A stretch of DNA of 64,000 nt, from the NCBI GenBank assembly GCA_029215795.1, contig JARDYH010000002.1, positions 361,052,973 through 361,116,972 on the forward strand, written 5' to 3'. Below, piece by piece: positions 10,180-21,630 of the stretch (position 1 is its first letter; every line of letters begins with the position of its first letter). Under the pieces are notes generated by a model. It made no database searches and had not been told where the DNA came from. It saw nothing but the letters and a program-made list of their open reading frames with translations. The DNA is from Anniella stebbinsi (taxonomy: Eukaryota; Chordata; Lepidosauria; Squamata; Anniellidae). Made by a program: the position numbers and the translations under genes.

Positions 10180-10427
10180 CAGTGGTAGCTCCGATACCAG
10201 TGGGGCGGCAAATCAGCTCAAGGTTTCAGTCAGAACGAGGCAGAACTCTAAAGGAGCTATCCAAGATATAGAGCCTGAGTTTTCAGGGCATAAAAATCTC
10301 ATGATTGGGGAGATGGTCAGTGGAGGTTTTGCACTTTGGATAGCTCCTTTAGAGTTCTGCCAGATTCTGCCTGAAACCCGGAGAGGATTCACCATCCCAC
10401 TGACATCGGAGCCCCCAGCCTCCACTG
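10180..10427. mobile_element. Palindromic hAT MITE, CAGTGGAGGCTGG family
   Basis: Inverted repeat with outer ends CAGTGGTAGCTCCGA and AGCCTCCACTG and the inner word TCTAAAGGAGCTATCC, mirrored as GGATAGCTCCTTTAGAG. The flanking ATGTTTA / ATGTTAA is a plausible decayed duplication. Relatives lie at 16979, 31288 and 45251. Confidence 0.7.
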
Positions 10428-10854
10428 ATGTTAACCTGTAAAAGTCCCCCATCCCAAGTGAGAGTTGCACCCTGCTCCTATACTCCAGTGTTTAAGCCCT
10501 GACTGATAGCAGTGGTTGGGTAAAGAGAGAATTGAGTGCCTCCGTAATTGAAACTGAATTAAAGGAGATGGAGCTTTTCCACCAGAGGAGTCCAGCAGTA
10601 TCTGCCTGGCTGGGGTCTGGGGAACAGAAGCGGGCAGATTTACAGCCACCTGCTACCATCTCGCCCTTTGCGTTTCACTTCTGATGAAGGTCCGTGCCTA
10701 GAGCCCTGGAGGGGCAGCGGAAAAGTCAGAGTCAGCAGACGGAGCAATTACCTCCACGCAAAGTGCAGGTTGGCCTGTCAAGGATGGGGGTGAAAGAGGG
10801 AGATGGGGGGCATTCCTCTCCCCCTCCCCTCCCTGCTCACGAAACTGCAGCTTG

Positions 10855-11199
10855 ACGCTCTTCAAATACTTGAGAGGTTGTCACACAGAGGAGGGCCAGG
10901 ATCTCTTCTCGATCATCCCAGAGTGCAGGACGTGGATTAATGGGCTCAAGTTACAGGAAGCCAGATTCCGGCTGGACATCAGGAAAAACTTCCTGACTGT
11001 TACAGCAGTAGGACGATGGAACCCATAACCTAGGGAGGTGGTGGGCTCTCCCACATTAGAGGCCTTCAGGAGGCAGCTGGACAGCCCTGTGTCAGGGATG
11101 CTTTAAGGTGGATTCGTGCATTGAGCAGGGGGGTTGGACTCAATGGCTTTATAGGCCCTTTCCAATTCTACTATTCCACGATTCTACGATTCTATGACA
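10855..11199 (+). mobile_element. CR1 LINE 3' end (ATTCTATG tail)
   Basis: Last ~100 codons of the CR1 ORF end (LDIRKNFLTV-type motif, here broken by stops) followed by the tail CGATTCTACGATTCTATGA. Closely related to 21875-22332. Confidence 0.85.
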
Positions 11200-11224
11200 T
11201 GCAGACAAAACTTGCTCCAGTAAA

Positions 11225-11340
11225 TGTTGACGGTGTAAAGCAGGGATGGGGATCCTTAAACCCGTGGGCCGAATATGGCCCTCTAAGATTCACCAGAGAG
11301 CCACGCCCCCTTTCCCCTGACTGCTGATCATTTGGCGATT
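11225..11340. repeat. Degenerate repeat beginning AAAGCAGGGATGGGG
   Basis: Resembles a family whose better copy begins AGCAGGGGTGTTCAACCTCA at 61464. Both are followed by a GGCC-rich segment. Probably an old hAT-like element. Confidence 0.35.
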
Positions 11341-11403
11341 TTCCAACGTTTGCATGGTTCCTTCCCATTCAACGTGGTTGGAATGCCTTTCTTAAGGCTT
11401 AGT

Positions 11404-11482
11404 TACTTTAGAGTGACCCTATGGAAAGGAGGACCGGGCTCCTGTATCTTTAACAGTTGCATAGAAAAGGACATTTTAGCCC
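11404..11482. mobile_element. End fragment of composite MITE (subfamily B)
   Basis: Begins TTTAGAGTGACCCTATGG and runs through TCTTTAACAGTTGCATAG. Only one terminal region is kept. Confidence 0.7.
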
Positions 11483-11499
11483 TGCTCTCTTTTGTGTCA

Positions 11500-12490
11500 G
11501 GTATAGGGATCAGCATGTAGATAGATTTAATTAGAACTCGGTTGGAATGTCAGAATCTGTGCAAACCTATCTCTGCCTGAGTTCTCATGGGAGTAGCTCA
11601 CTCGCTCCCTGTCTCGGCCTTGAAGCTGTTATAGACTTCTCTGGGAAACTGATAGGGTGTTTAGAAAGGTAGTGGCCCTCACTGAAGAAGTCACTCGCAT
11701 TTGCTGTGGATTGTATTTGTGGTCAAGCTCAGCCTAAGGGCAGGCTGGGATTAACCACTGGGGTTTTCCCTTACCAACTCAGGTGGCGGGGAGTTCCCTG
11801 GGCAGATGTATAGGCACAGGACGCCTTGTGCCTAAGGTTTTACCTTTCCTGTGATTGTGTGGATCATCAACCGCTCCGTGTAAGGTTAGAATGGGGAGGA
11901 TTTTTATTGTTGGATTTCCCCCCCTGAAGACTCAGGTGGCAGGGAGTTCCCTGTGCTAAAGCAGCTGCATGGGAGTTCTTGTGCCTGAGATTTTTACCCA
12001 CCCTGTGGTCTTGTTTAGGCTTTGGCCATGTTCCCTGAGTGACCAACGTGTGGCTGCATTTGGACTAGATCCCTTGGGATGGTTTGTTAAGCCCTTCAAG
12101 AAGTCCCCGTTGTGATTGCCTGAAGGATCATATAAGGAAACTTTCCCCTCCCTTAGTCAGGTTTGGAACCCGTTTTTGGAACCGTTGAGATGGCAACTGG
12201 GAAACCAGGTTGTTATTGTAGCAAGCAGCATTTTGACTATACGTTACCTTGGAGCCTAAAGTAGAGGGGCTGATCAGACAAGTTTGGGGTCAGCAATTTC
12301 CTCCCTCACCCAACTCACCACTGCATGAACCGAAGTCTCATGATTTCCACCACTTCACAGGGTAACAATTAACAAATGTGGGATAACATTGGGGAGAAAA
12401 ACCAGTCATCCGACTTATTGCAGCTACAGGGGCCTTTCAGAAACTCTCAGTTTGAGGGCCAAACTTGCCATGACACCATTCAACCAATGA
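11500..12490. other. Unidentified; imperfect tandem duplication inside
   Basis: ACTCAGGTGGCGGGGAGTTC (about 11779-11860) recurs as ACTCAGGTGGCAGGGAGTTC (about 11932-12015), each followed by a CTTGTGCCT segment. The region has the feel of an old LTR, but no termini, TATA/poly-A pair or coding was found. Confidence 0.35.
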
Positions 12491-12499
12491 GCAACTGGT

Positions 12500-12610
12500 T
12501 ATTGATTTATTAAAGGTATTGAAACACCGCTCAATAGATAGACCTCACAAACCAGTTTACATAAAATGATTAAAACAATACAATCAATAAAACTGTGCAA
12601 TGGAAAACAA
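12500..12610 (-). mobile_element. LINE 3' tail
   Basis: Reversed, it reads TTTATGTAAACTGGTTTGTG, then GAGCGGTGTTTCAATACC and AATAAA, the usual ending of L2-type LINE tails in this window. Confidence 0.55.
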
Positions 12611-12769
12611 AAACAGACAAACAACTTCTTGTCTTGGAGAAGCTGGTTCTGTTTCTGCTCCGCTCAGGGGCAAGATGGGAGTCCGCATGCCAGTGGCGCC
12701 ACCCTCCACTGGGCCTTGGGTACTGGGGCAGCTCTGCAGTGCTCGTGAGATGCCTCGTCAGGACACCAT

Positions 12770-14112
12770 CCCTGTGGCTCATTGAGCCTGCAATGGGGCA
12801 GAGAGAGGTCGTATCCTCCACCCAAGCCCTGGACTTGCTGGACGCTACATGTGCCGGAGGAGTGAAAAAGGCTACGTCGCATCAAACTGGAAGCCCTGCG
12901 CCTTATTTTAATGGGCAGGTGGTTAACTCCGCCCCTGCTGAAAGTCCGACCCCATCCCTGGAAGTCCCACTTCCGGAGCCCTGCCCCGGAAAGAGGGATC
13001 ACTGGATGGGGGTCATGTGACTCCTAGATGAAGTCATCATACCTCCATGGACCAATAGGATGGGGGCGGAGACCCCTGCTGTACATCTGGGGGACTGGAA
13101 GCGACCCAGTCGGGGTCATTTCCAACCCCATGCCCAGAAGTCCTAGCCTGGAGGGAGGGATCACCCGATGAGGTCACGTGATCTGTCTACAAACTCATCA
13201 CGCCCCCTCGTCCTGTTCAGCCACCCTAGCATGAGGAGTTTGTCGAGTTTGTCACATGATCCCATCAGGGAAACCCTCCATCCAGGGCAGGACTTTTGAA
13301 ACTGGAACATCTTGGGATGGGCTTGGAAATGACCCCGCGTCTGCTCTCTAGCCTCCCGGACCTGCCCTGTGATGGATGCTCTGTTCTACTGACCCTTGGA
13401 CTCCTCCGTGACTCAGCTTCCAGACTGTGCAATGTGTGTGAGTGCCGGACTGTGTTGTGTCCCCTGACTGCTATGCCGACCCCTCCTGCCTAAGCCTAAA
13501 CCCCAGTTAGGGATGTCGGGGGAATCCGTTTGGGGGTGTGGAGTTTCACAAGGTTTGTCCGCTCAGCCCCCCGGACGCCATTTTGTCTTCCACCAACTGG
13601 CCCCACTCAATGGGCAATGAGTCAGGCCAGCTGGCGGAATTTTCCCTTAATTTTTTTGTTTGTTTGCCCAAATTTGGCTGCAAATTATGCAAATCTGCAT
13701 AATTTACAGGTGAAATGTATGCAAATCCCTATTTGCACAAATTAAGCCAAGACCAAAAAGAATCGCTAAAACTGCATGACTCAGGTCGCAAAGGCAAACC
13801 GAGTCAGGAGTGCCTCGGAAGTCCGGCGATACCAAAAGGCCCGGATTTCTTGGCAGCTGACATCCCTAATCCCCGTACCTAACCGCTTCCAGTGTCCCAC
13901 ACGTATGGCAGGGGCTAAATGGACAAATTCATAGAGGAGTCACATGACCCCCATCCGGCGATACTTCGACCTGGGATGTCCGGGGATAGGGCGGGACTTC
14001 TGGCAGATGCAGAGCTAAACCCCCTTTGAATAAGGGGGAGGGCTTAGAGTTTGATGTGAGGTAGCCTTCCCAAGAGTCCCTTGACCTCTTCACTCTGTCT
14101 CCCGTTGCAGGC
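12770..14112. repeat. Large diverged inverted repeat (~400-bp arms)
   Basis: The left arm (about 12770-13205) is matched in reverse complement by 13230-13350 and then 13873-14112. Anchors include AAACTGGAAGCC with the reverse of AAACTCTAAGCC, GATGGGGGTCATGTGACTCC on both arms, and GACTGGAAGC with the reverse of CACTGGAAGC. The centre is near 13215. The right arm is interrupted by an hAT element (13508-13868) and about 155 bp of extra DNA. The arms look roughly 20-25% diverged. They may be two LTR-like copies facing each other or one old foldback element. Confidence 0.65.
13508..13868. mobile_element. hAT-like element, TAGGGATGTC termini
   Basis: Starts TAGGGATGTCGGGGG and ends GCTGACATCCCTA, with 8-bp flanks ACCCCAGT / ATCCCCGT matching at six of eight bases. 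The interior is AT-rich with repeated GCAAAT words. It is inserted in the right arm of the large inverted repeat, so it is younger. Confidence 0.65.
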
Positions 14113-14870
14113 TCTCCCAATGCCATGTCCAAGCACCATTCGTTGTGCCACATGGAGCCAGAGATGAGGGAGGAGGATGGAGATGTTCCCTTGAACGGGA
14201 TGAAGGGAGGGACAATGGCTGTCAATGCTTCCTCCCCTGAAGGTCTAGGAGTGGGTTTCCCCACTTGGTGTCTGAGCCAGGGGAAGCGGTGTACGCATCG
14301 TATCCACGTCGGAGAAGGCTGGAGGCAGGGTCGGACCTCGGAGAGCACAGGCCACAAAGTGCAGGCTGGAGCTTTCTCCCATAAGGAGCCGTCGTTCAGG
14401 AGAAGGTCTGTAGTCCACATAGGCCTTGAGAGAGCCGGCTGCTCCTGGTCTTTCAGTGGCTCCACCCACGTTGCCTACGAACTGGAGGTCTTCAAGGGAC
14501 ACTATCAGGTTCCATAGTCTAGGTGTCTTGGTGGCTGAGGAACAGGGGATGATGGAGGTAGAGAAGGGGGTGCTAAGGACGCCCCCTGAGGTGATATTGG
14601 GTGTGGTTGGTCTTAATCTGAGTCATTCACAGGGTACTGTGGCGCCTCCAATCTAGGGGACAAGATGCCTTCCCCCTCTCTAGGCATTCCCCATCTCACT
14701 TGACTTGGACCAGGCTTTGACTGATGTCATTCATGAAATTTCTGCATGGGTTCATGTACCTGGACATGCATGGAGGCTCCTGCTGGTACTTCAACAGTAG
14801 GCTGAATTGAACCCGAGGGACGGATCACACTCTAACGGATAGACGGATTGTGTTGAGCAAGCCAGGCAGT
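14113..14870 (-). other. Probable degraded continuation of the Gypsy element
   Basis: Lies 3' of the Gypsy protease remnant on the minus strand. A short NSAYC-like stretch near 14790 could be the end of protease. No reverse-transcriptase motif (such as a YxDD box) is seen, so pol is deleted or unrecognisable. Confidence 0.35.
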
Positions 14871-14872
14871 CC

Positions 14873-16200
14873 TCAATACAATTGGGAAATGGCATTAAAG
14901 GATAGCCATTGCCCATGGTTCTGGATTTCAGTCCCTATATCCTGAATTCCATGCTGGACAGGGCCAGGTGTCAATGGGCGTCCATCAATGGCTTCAAGAA
15001 GGAAGGGCTTTGGGAACAGCAAAACACCTCCTTGCTGGAAAGGCAAACTGAGTGAGGTGGGGCTTCTGCTGGTGGGTTGGTGTCTCTCAGATGCTGGGCA
15101 AACTGTTGTGGGACACCTCACAGTGGAGGCCATGGATTTTCCCATCGTCCAATTACCTAAGATTTTCCCTGGACACACTACAGCAGAGTGTCTCCATTGG
15201 CCATGATCCAAACACAAGTGGAACTGGAAGCCACGGTCCTTCTCCTGGGCTGAGAGATGAGCCTGTGTCCCACGAAGCTGTGTGACTTTAGGCACCGTCA
15301 CCAATTACTCAGGTGGGACAGGCACTCGCATGTCAGTACCATGGTCCAGAGAACTGCCCAGGTAGGGAGAAGCCCTTTTCTGGGACTCCAAACATCCCTC
15401 TAAGCGAAGACAATAATTAATCAGGTCTGGCAACCTTGTAGGTATGTCCAGCTGGTCTCATTCATCTTCAATAGGATCTACCAGAACTATCTGGAATTGA
15501 TCAAGGAGGGCAGCCCCATTCCAATCAAGGTCTTAGACACAGAGCTAGAAAGCACAGTAAGACGAACTCATCCCTTGGTGCAGAGAGCAGTTGCAGGAAT
15601 TGTCTGTTTCCTTCCTCCGAGCATTTCTCAAACACCTGTATCATCTCAGCAAGGAAGGCCACGTAGCTCCTCAAGAGAGGGATCTGGCTCAGGAAACAGG
15701 ATGTAGCCCATTTGGCTACATCAGCTTTCACCAGGCTCATAAAGAAAGACGCTCGTAGGATCTCCATTGTGAAGTCTCCAGGGCAGAGTTCCACGGTAAC
15801 CTGATATCGAGCCATAACTGGGAAACATCCTTGGACTTCTTTTATGGGGAACTAACTCGATATCTTCCCCTGGATGAGGCAGGGGCAACAGTCGCAGTTT
15901 CGTTAGCCTTCCGTTGATACTGGTTTCGGGTTTTCAGCTGAACGTTGGCCCACATGAGCTCACAAAGTCTGGTCTGGGGCCATTAAAACCTGGTGCTCAG
16001 CTGTGAGAGCCTTCACTCCTTCCGTCTGAGCTGGAACAAGCTCTCCCGGCTCAGAAAGAGGCCCAGGAAAACAGCTCTGGATGGATGGAGAGAGCAAGAC
16101 ACAGAAGGCAGCGGGGATGGTGGACGGGTGGCAATCTCCTTGTCCGGTGTGCCTTTTGCTTCATGAGCTTCCACAATGTGTTGCAGGGCTCTTGCCAATG
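14873..16200 (-). pseudogene. Ty3/Gypsy gag-protease fragment (broken)
   Basis: Minus-strand remnant of a Metaviridae (Ty3/Gypsy, Sushi-like) retrotransposon. The frame at 15525-15815 has the gag capsid signature (FFMSLVKADVAKWAT, then LLRSYVAFLAEMIQVFE). A different frame at 14873-15304 has a zinc-knuckle-like C-x2-H-x4-H-x4-C (second Cys replaced by His), then the protease-region signature EAIDGRPLTPGP. Gag would have coated the particle and the knuckle bound RNA. The frame change between the two parts, the lost Cys and the missing pol show it is dead as a transposon. A capsid-only domesticated gene is conceivable but unlikely, since the capsid frame is not open on both sides. Confidence 0.7.
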
Positions 16201-16978
16201 GCCCCGGCTTCTGGATCTCTGGAGCAGTGAAGCACCTTTGAGGAATCCCCTTTGAAGGGGAGGAAATCCTTCTTCATCCTCCCGCCATCTGCAGCGAGGG
16301 GAGGTGTTTTGAAATCACAGGTGAAATCTTGACAGACGTGTAGAGCAAGGAACCCAAAGACAAGCTTCTGAGGATCCTGGGGATGAATTTGTGACTTGCC
16401 ATCCCCGGTCTTACTCGGAGAGAGACGCTTGGCGTTGCTTCCCTTCCATGAAGAGTCGAGATGGCCTTCCCACAGGGGAGTTCTGGGATTCAGCTGCCAT
16501 ACTTATGCCTGTAGTAGATGTGGTAAAGGGTCAGTCCAGTGTCGTCAGGAATCAGGCTTCCAGAAACACTGGAAAGAAAAAAGAGATGAGAACGTTGTCC
16601 TATGTGCCTCTGCCTGTATCCTCCTATTAAGGCTGCAGTCCTATCTTCACTTACAGGGTTGCTCCCTCAATCGAACTCAAAGGAAACATGGATAGGAATG
16701 TGATGTCACTTCAAACTGTCATGGGTGCTGGTCAGAAAGACCTTACATGGCAATATTTTAAAGACATTCCCTCTATTGGTGGAAAAAGGAAAACAGTCTC
16801 TCTTTAGTGAGACAAAGAGATGTCAGTCCTGCTTGTCATGATGAAGCTGTGTGAAAATGCATCCATCCATTTTCATTCATTTCATGGCGTCCTTGCAGTC
16901 GGACAGCTACGAGACGGCAGATTTCCCTAACCAGCACATAGCTTTGCAGTCCAAACAGTTTGAAGCCGAGGGAGAAAA
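16201..16978. other. No firm feature
   Basis: 16201-16390 may be the 5' end of the Gypsy remnant, but no primer-binding site or LTR was identified. 16632-16700 resembles a scrap of the ACTTACCTGGGAGTAAG family. Confidence 0.35.
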
Positions 16979-17199
16979 GTGGTGGAGGCTCCTGGCTCTG
17001 ATTTTGATGGGGCTGCGAATCCGGTTTGGGTTTCTGTCAGAACCAACGAGAGTGCTAAAGGAGCTATCTAAGGTGCTGAACCCTCGCCCCATATTAGGTT
17101 CAGCACCTTGGATAGCTCCTTCAGAGTTCGGGCTGCTTCTGACCGAAACCCAGAATGGATTCACAGCCCCACCGCAATTGGAGCGACCAGTCTCTACTG
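16979..17199. mobile_element. Palindromic hAT MITE, CAGTGGAGGCTGG family
   Basis: Mirrored inner words AAAGGAGCTATCTAAGGTGC and GCACCTTGGATAGCTCCTTC flank a short centre. Outer ends are AGTGGTGGAGGCTCC and TCTCTACTGG. No clear target duplication. Confidence 0.65.
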
Positions 17200-17356
17200 G
17201 GCTGAGGTACAGAGTTATGTGTCTGTCCCTTTCACCCCTGCTCTGTGGCTGTACCCATCAGGGGAATGGGGTGGGCAGAGCAGAGCCCTTGCTCAGGAAC
17301 ATATAGGGATGCACCATGCCCCTTCCAGCTCCTCACTGCCATTGCTGAGGCAACCA

Positions 17357-17612
17357 GAGCAGGCTCGGCCCTACCGTTAGGCAGAGTGAGGCAATGGCCT
17401 CAGACAGATTTGGGCTATCATGAAACAGCAGTGAATTGTTAGCGATTTAATTTGTATTGTTACTGCCAGAGATGAGGAGAGGGACTTGCGGAGTTTTCCG
17501 CCTCAGGTGCTGAAATATCTCGGCTTCCTTTGGGTACTCTGCACCTTGACTTGGGTTTTTGGAGGCCCCATTTGTTGCTCTGCCTCAGGCAGCAAAATGT
17601 ATTGGCTGGGTG
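17357..17612. mobile_element. hAT-like element, GGCCCTACCATTAGGCAG family
   Basis: Head CGGCCCTACCGTTAGGCAGA and tail GCCTCAGGCAGCAAAATGTA match the better-bounded copy at 32552-32803. Its middle differs and it lacks clear flanks. Confidence 0.5.
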
Positions 17613-17839
17613 GGAAAGGAAGCGGCAGGCTTTTTGGCAAGCTCAGATCCCCCTCCATGAATTGCTACTCCCGGCTAAACTTTGTATCTCAGAGCTAGGA
17701 CCTGAGTTTCCTTCATTCCTCCTCCCTCCCAATGCCATTTCCTTTCATGCTCTGTCTGTTAGAACTGCAGCTCTGAAAGGGGACAGAGGACCAGGTAAAA
17801 ATGCTTTGTTAAATTTGTGTATCACCCCACTGACAAATC

Positions 17840-18085
17840 TCTTGGGGAAGTTTAGAATCCAAGTTTATATCTTGGATTTTTAAAAATATATATATTTGTA
17901 TTTAAAATGCTTTTAAATGTTTAAAATATTTTAATATTGTACTATGTTTAATTATATTTTTATTTTTTGTATATCTTTAGCTGTTTTTAACTGTACATGT
18001 TTTAATGTGTAAGCCACCTTGAATCCCAGTATTGGAAAAAGGCGGGATATAAATAAAATAATAATAATAATAAATAAAACAAGCA
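17840..18085 (+). mobile_element. L2-type LINE 3' tail
   Basis: AT-rich 3' UTR with TTTTAATGTGTAAGCCACCT, then AAGGCGGGATATAAATAAAA and (TAA)n. Confidence 0.7.
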
Positions 18086-18470
18086 ACACCTGCAATAACA
18101 GAACCAGCAATATCAAAATAACACAGTATTAAACATTTCAAATATTAAATGCCAAAGAACCAGCCGTAAAATTAATAACAGAACAGCAGATTAAGAACAG
18201 GACATGGCTGGCCGAGGCATGCTGGGAGTTGTAGGCCTTTCTTTCTGTCTAAACATGCGTAGGATGGCACCCTTAATGCCTGCTGGAAGGCAACCTGGCA
18301 GTGAAATGTATAGAGTGAAGAGGCTAGGCAGAGGGTATTTCACAATCGGGGGCCACTACAGAGAAGGCTCTGTCCCTGCAGCTCTTGAGTGTGGCATCAC
18401 CCAGAAAAGAGCCGCCACAGATTATCCTAGGAGTCAGGAGGGAAATATGGGAGAAGACGCTCCCTCAGTT
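18086..18470 (-). mobile_element. LINE 3' region (minus) with a nested half-MITE
   Basis: Minus-oriented L2-like sequence. The GGGGCCACTACAGAGAAGGC segment matches the one at 1683-1712. A scrap of the GCAATCCTATGCATG-type MITE (GCATGCTGGGAGTTGTAGG to ATGGCACCCTTAAT) sits at 18216-18276. Confidence 0.45.
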
Positions 18471-18607
18471 TAATCCTACGCTGTTTAAATAAACAGCTTT
18501 CAATAAACAAATATTTTACATATATATTTTAAAATAAAACTGTCTGTTTTAGGAATAAATGCAACACACCCCATCCCACATACTTCATCCTGAGTGATGT
18601 TTTTGTC

Positions 18608-18608
18608 C

Positions 18609-18650
<42 letters not shown>
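18608..18650. repeat. (CT)n microsatellite
   Basis: About 20 CT repeats, nearly uninterrupted. Confidence 0.9.
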
Positions 18651-18653
<3 letters not shown>

Positions 18654-18867
18654 GGTGATGGCGGAGACAAGTGCACCCAGGGGACTTGTAGCTGTTTCTG
18701 CTTGCACGGGACCTGTGAGACCCTGAGGCTGCCCTCTTCTGAAGCTGCTACCAAGTGAGCCCGTCCTCCCCAGCCAGAGGCGGAGCCACTACTGTGATGT
18801 CACAAACAGGCTCACATGACAGGGCTGCAAAGTCTGACTGTGAAGATTCCAACACAACCATGGATTC

Positions 18868-19115
18868 AGCTTTATTTATTAACTTCTTCATTTATTATAT
18901 TTATATCCCACCCTTTTCCCTGCCCAGAACCCAGGGCGGTTGACATAATCCTCCTCCTCTCCATTTCCCCCCCTCACAACCCTGTGAGGTAGGTTAGGCT
19001 GAGAATCACTGACTGCCCCAAAGTCACCCAGTCAACTTCATGGCTGAGTGGGGACTTGAACCCATTTCTCCTGAGTCCCAACCCAACCCTCTAATCACTA
19101 GGCTACACTTTCTCT
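18868..19115 (-). mobile_element. tRNA-derived SINE (type 1)
   Basis: Reversed, the head reads TAGCCTAGTGATTAGAGGGT and the B-box region GGGTTCAAGTCC. The body ends with the reverse of CCTCACAACCCTGTGAGGTA and a tail at 18868-18950. It has the same layout as the plus-strand copy at 26889. Confidence 0.7.
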
Positions 19116-19477
19116 GAATGCCATCACCTCAGAAGCCCTGAGGTTGCCGTCCTCTGAAGCTGGCAGAGGACGAGTTAGCAAAGCCTCTTTACGCACTGGC
19201 TGATGTCACAATAATAGGTCAGAATCCGAAGCGGAAAGCAGGCCTGGCATTAACCTACAGCATCCATGGCCAGTTGCCAGGGCCCACCGCTGTCCTGATA
19301 TCTGCCCCACTTTCTGGCCATCTATCAGCTTTCAGTATTTTTGAAGTTTGTAACCATTAAGCTTTTCACCGTGAGATTTCCCTGAATAAAAAAAAGTTTC
19401 TCTGATTGGGTGTCCCCTGCCAGTTTGCCAGCACGTGTGAATGCTGGAGGGAATGGGACTCCGTAACATTTTGTATC

Positions 19478-19640
19478 TGGTCATGCTAGGCAGGGCTCCT
19501 GCAGCTTTCACAGTTGTGATGAAGAGGGGATTTCACCTGGTGCTGCATGCCTACAAATGACACCTGCTGAAATTCCCCTTTTAATACATTGGTTAAAGAT
19601 ACAGGGGCCCTGGTCCTCCTTGCCATAGATAGGGTTAGCC
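19478..19640. mobile_element. Single-unit form of the composite MITE (subfamily B)
   Basis: About 163 bp: starts GTATCTGGTCATGCTAGGCA, carries the GTGCTGCATGCCTACAAATG core and ends GATAGGGTTAGCCTAC. This is one unit with both ends rather than the head-to-head dimer, supporting the view that the 320-bp form arose by joining two units. Confidence 0.65.
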
Positions 19641-20240
19641 TACTCAAATTGAGCATCGGGCATGTTTGTGGTGAATGCAGCATAATCATCCTGCACTGGA
19701 TCTCAACTTCAACTGAGCTGTCCTCCAGATCAGAGATTGTAGAGCCTCACTTCCTCGGGCAGCACGGACTAAATGCAACATCACATCCACTGCCGAGTTA
19801 AAGGGGTTGGATGGATGGACCTCTGGGACTTAAGGCTGACAATGTTTTTTTTGTTTCCCAACGCAACTCCTGTACTTTTAATAGCTACATAGCAGGTGGT
19901 TGTCCCAGGGGTCAAGTATTCCTCATCTCTGTATTTCTGTGCTGAGAAAAGAGAAACCTGTTGAATTTCTGTTTGCCATACATGAACCTTTTTCCATTGC
20001 AAAAAATTGGAATAACCCCAATCTGTCAACGGAAGCATGATTGAACAACAGGTGAACTTTTCTTGAACTTAGCAAGATAACATACTTTAAACACACACAT
20101 GAGGACAATACATCTATTTACAACTATGCTTTATGATGCCTGGAATCCCTTTTGTATTATACTAGAAGAGTCTATGCTTTACACACTGACTCACATATAT
20201 TATCTGCATTCTGATTCCATGAAAGCTTGTCCCAGAAGAA
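19641..20240. other. No recognised feature
   Basis: Nothing identifiable on either strand. Confidence 0.45.
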
Positions 20241-20261
20241 GGCTGCAAACCTGTACGCACA

Positions 20262-20460
20262 TACCTGCGAGTAAGTCTCATTGGATTGGACTCAGTGGGA
20301 CTTACTTCTGAGTAGACCTGTTTAGGATTGCACTAAAAATCTGTTTAAATATTTAAGTTGCCCAAAGACTTTGACAGTGCAAACCTATGCACATCTACTC
20401 AGGAATAAGTCCGACTGAATCCAAGGGGGCTTGCATCCAGGTAAGGGGGCATAGAATTCC
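20262..20460. mobile_element. Two copies of the ACTTACCTGGGAGTAAG foldback repeat
   Basis: 20262-20336 (CTGCGAGTAAGTCTCATTGG mirrored by CAGTGGGACTTACTTCTGAG) and 20372-20460 (CTACTCAGGAATAAGTCCGA). Short palindromic repeats typical of this window. Other scraps lie at 20822-20905, 27870-27920, 35800-35850 and 48885-48960. Confidence 0.55.
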
Positions 20461-20695
20461 AGCCTTAGTTGCTTTTGCTGCAACAGATGACCTTCATAAC
20501 CTTTCTGGGAAGTACAGATATCTTTATTATATTTAAAATTTCTTGCCATTCTTCATCTTTGCTTAAATTAATTTACAGATAAATAGATATATGGTGACAG
20601 AAACATTACCCAGCTTGCTACCCGTTAACTGACATGAATCTTTATGCCTCATGACAAGCAGATATACCGGCTGCGATCTTATACATCAGACGCCT

Positions 20696-20822
20696 CCAAC
20701 CCAGTTCCCTCCAGATGTGTTGGACTACAACTCTCATCATCCCCAGCCAATAGGCCCATTGGCCATAAATGATGGGAGTTGCAGTCCAATACATCTGGAG
20801 GGCACCAGATTGGAAAGGTTGC
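20696..20822. mobile_element. CAACTCCCATCA-family foldback MITE
   Basis: ATGTGTTGGACTACAACTCT is mirrored by GGGAGTTGCAGTCCAATACA across a centre near 20765. A good two-armed copy. Confidence 0.7.
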
Positions 20823-20915
20823 TATATACACTTACTTGGGAATGTTCCATCGAATTCAAAGGGGCTACCTTCTGAGAAAGCTTGTATAGGATTGCCCTGT
20901 CAATGAGATTTTCTG

Positions 20916-21625
20916 TATGAGGCATTTATTTTGCACTCATCATTCTCTACTTCCAGGTTGCTTCCAGGTTCTTTAGATAATGTTATGACCCCTTAGTTTT
21001 GCTTCTGTGTCTAACCAGCACTTTTTGATATATTTTTTTAGAGCAAGGAAAATGGGGTATTATTTCTGATGGCGAAAGAAAATGCTGTTTCCATTTGTGT
21101 ATTTGCGCTATTCTGCTATATCACAGTGCCTCCTAGACATTATGTAATGGAAAAGCAGGAAAGGAAACGCCCTTCGTGTACTGCTCAGATCTCAATTCTG
21201 CGATGAAACCGAAAGTAGATGCAGCAGATTAACAGCAGTGTGTAGAAAAGCCCAACACATGAATCTTTGCATCTCCACATTGCCAAGGCAATATCTGGAG
21301 TTTTTTTCTGCTCAAAAAACAGAGCCTCTGGCCCCAAATGGGACATCCCCTTGCCTAACGGTATCTGTTTTCTCAGGATGAATCACCAGCACCTTGTTTG
21401 CGTTGAAATTGTATCCAAGGAGTTTTCCAAATTATCATTCCATTGTGCAATATATGTATATATCCAATATATATTGGTGAATTATTAGTCGCTCCAAGGG
21501 ATCAGCTCATCTTTGGAGTTATCGGCTAAGAATTTTTGGCTGTCATAGGTGAATTAAAACATTACCATTGCACCTTCCTTCTGCGTTATCATATGCTGAG
21601 CAGGATAACACAATGAACGTCATCA
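20916..21625. other. No recognised feature
   Basis: Open frames are short and unrelated to known families by eye. Confidence 0.45.
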
Positions 21626-21630
21626 GACGA

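Noticed and set aside
12595..13020. 141-codon plus frame and its minus shadow
   Set aside because: Located in one arm of the large inverted repeat. No domain.
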